DNA of 5,922 nt from Alistipes sp. CAG:268 (GTDB taxonomy: Bacteria > Bacteroidota > Bacteroidia > Bacteroidales > Rikenellaceae). The notes under the pieces were generated by a model that saw only the letters and a program-made list of their open reading frames with translations, was not told the origin of the DNA and did no database searches. A program made the translations under genes and the position numbers. Position 1 is the stretch's first letter. Every line of letters begins with the position of its first letter. Shown here one piece after another: positions 5,726 through 5,922 of the stretch. The DNA is taken from NCBI GenBank assembly GCA_000434235.1, contig FR892008.1, positions 74,570 through 80,491 of the forward strand, in the 5' to 3' direction.

Positions 5726-5922
5726 ATGCAAGACCTGAATGCGCTGAAAGGAAAGAGCCTGGCCGAATTGCGCGAAATCGCGAAGGTGCTCGGCATCGGC
5801 GACGTCATGCTCAAAAAGCGCGAACTGATGGAAAAGATCGCGGAAGCCGCCGCTGCGGAGGCCCCCGCATCCGATAATACCCCCGCACAGGAGCCCGTTT
5901 CGGCAGAGGCTGCCCCCGCAGC
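5726..5922 (+). CDS. rho: Probable transcription termination factor Rho, N-terminal fragment (3' end outside window)
   Basis: Only 65 codons plus two bases are present. Residues 4-40 (LNALKGKSLAELREIAKVLG, then VMLKKRELMEKIAE) form the helical Rho N-terminal domain: three short helices with the typical SLAELREIAK and KKRELMEKI segments. From residue 41 the sequence becomes an Ala/Pro/Glu-rich, probably disordered region (EAAAAEAPASDNTPAQEPVS). This suits the Rho proteins of Bacteroidota, which carry a long low-complexity insertion between the N-terminal domain and the RNA-binding and ATPase domains. Rho would act as a hexameric RNA-dependent ATPase that ends transcription. The RNA-binding and ATPase domains are outside the window, so another protein carrying a Rho_N domain cannot be excluded. 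The octamer CCCCCGCA recurs in the same frame at 5862, 5880 and 5913, encoding Pro-Ala. The start is fixed by the promoter about 70 bp upstream and by the domain beginning immediately after the ATG. Confidence 0.75.
   Translation, partial: MQDLNALKGKSLAELREIAKVLGIGDVMLKKRELMEKIAEAAAAEAPASDNTPAQEPVSAEAAPA

Overview
The window reads as chromosomal DNA from a GC-rich member of the Bacteroidota, with an Alistipes-like relative as the best guess. The grounds are promoters of the Bacteroidota type (TAnnTTTG boxes before four genes), no Shine-Dalgarno sequences at the starts, an outer-membrane receptor with a carboxypeptidase-regulatory-like N-terminus, and a GC-rich Rho start. The genus is inference; the phylum is well supported.

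Layout. A leftward block fills the first 3.6 kb. Read in its own direction it begins with a cysteine-rich putative metal-binding protein of the DUF2284 type (3642 to 3058). Eight bases later comes a membrane-spanning TPR protein with a C-terminal helix-turn-helix (3049 to 1325). After a 185-bp gap with its own promoter comes a TonB-dependent-receptor-like outer-membrane beta-barrel protein (1139 to beyond base 1, truncated by the window edge). Across a 130-bp divergent promoter region, a rightward gene (3773 to 5305) encodes a fused GNAT acetyltransferase and carbon-nitrogen hydrolase (nitrilase superfamily). It ends at a perfect-palindrome terminator. A GC-rich, structured intergenic stretch of about 420 bp follows, and then the promoter and first 65 codons of what is probably the transcription terminator gene rho.

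How the genes may work together. The DUF2284 gene and the TPR/HTH gene look like one transcription unit. The TPR/HTH protein has the architecture of a one-component transmembrane regulator: lipoprotein-type signal, TPR region outside the cytoplasm, one membrane helix, then a coiled coil and an HTH in the cytoplasm. The receptor gene lies just downstream with its own promoter and short repeats in its control region, so it is a natural candidate target, but nothing in the sequence proves this. The GNAT-nitrilase and Rho genes look like independent units.

Most of the coding content belongs to known families. The parts least explained by them are non-coding: the paired -7 elements of the divergent promoter, a possibly leaderless start, repeats upstream of the receptor gene, a tiny cysteine-containing ORF lying between a possible promoter and the terminator, and a nested inverted repeat upstream of rho. 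I do not see a clear, wholly new multi-gene system, a CRISPR array, a tRNA or rRNA gene, or an insertion sequence.
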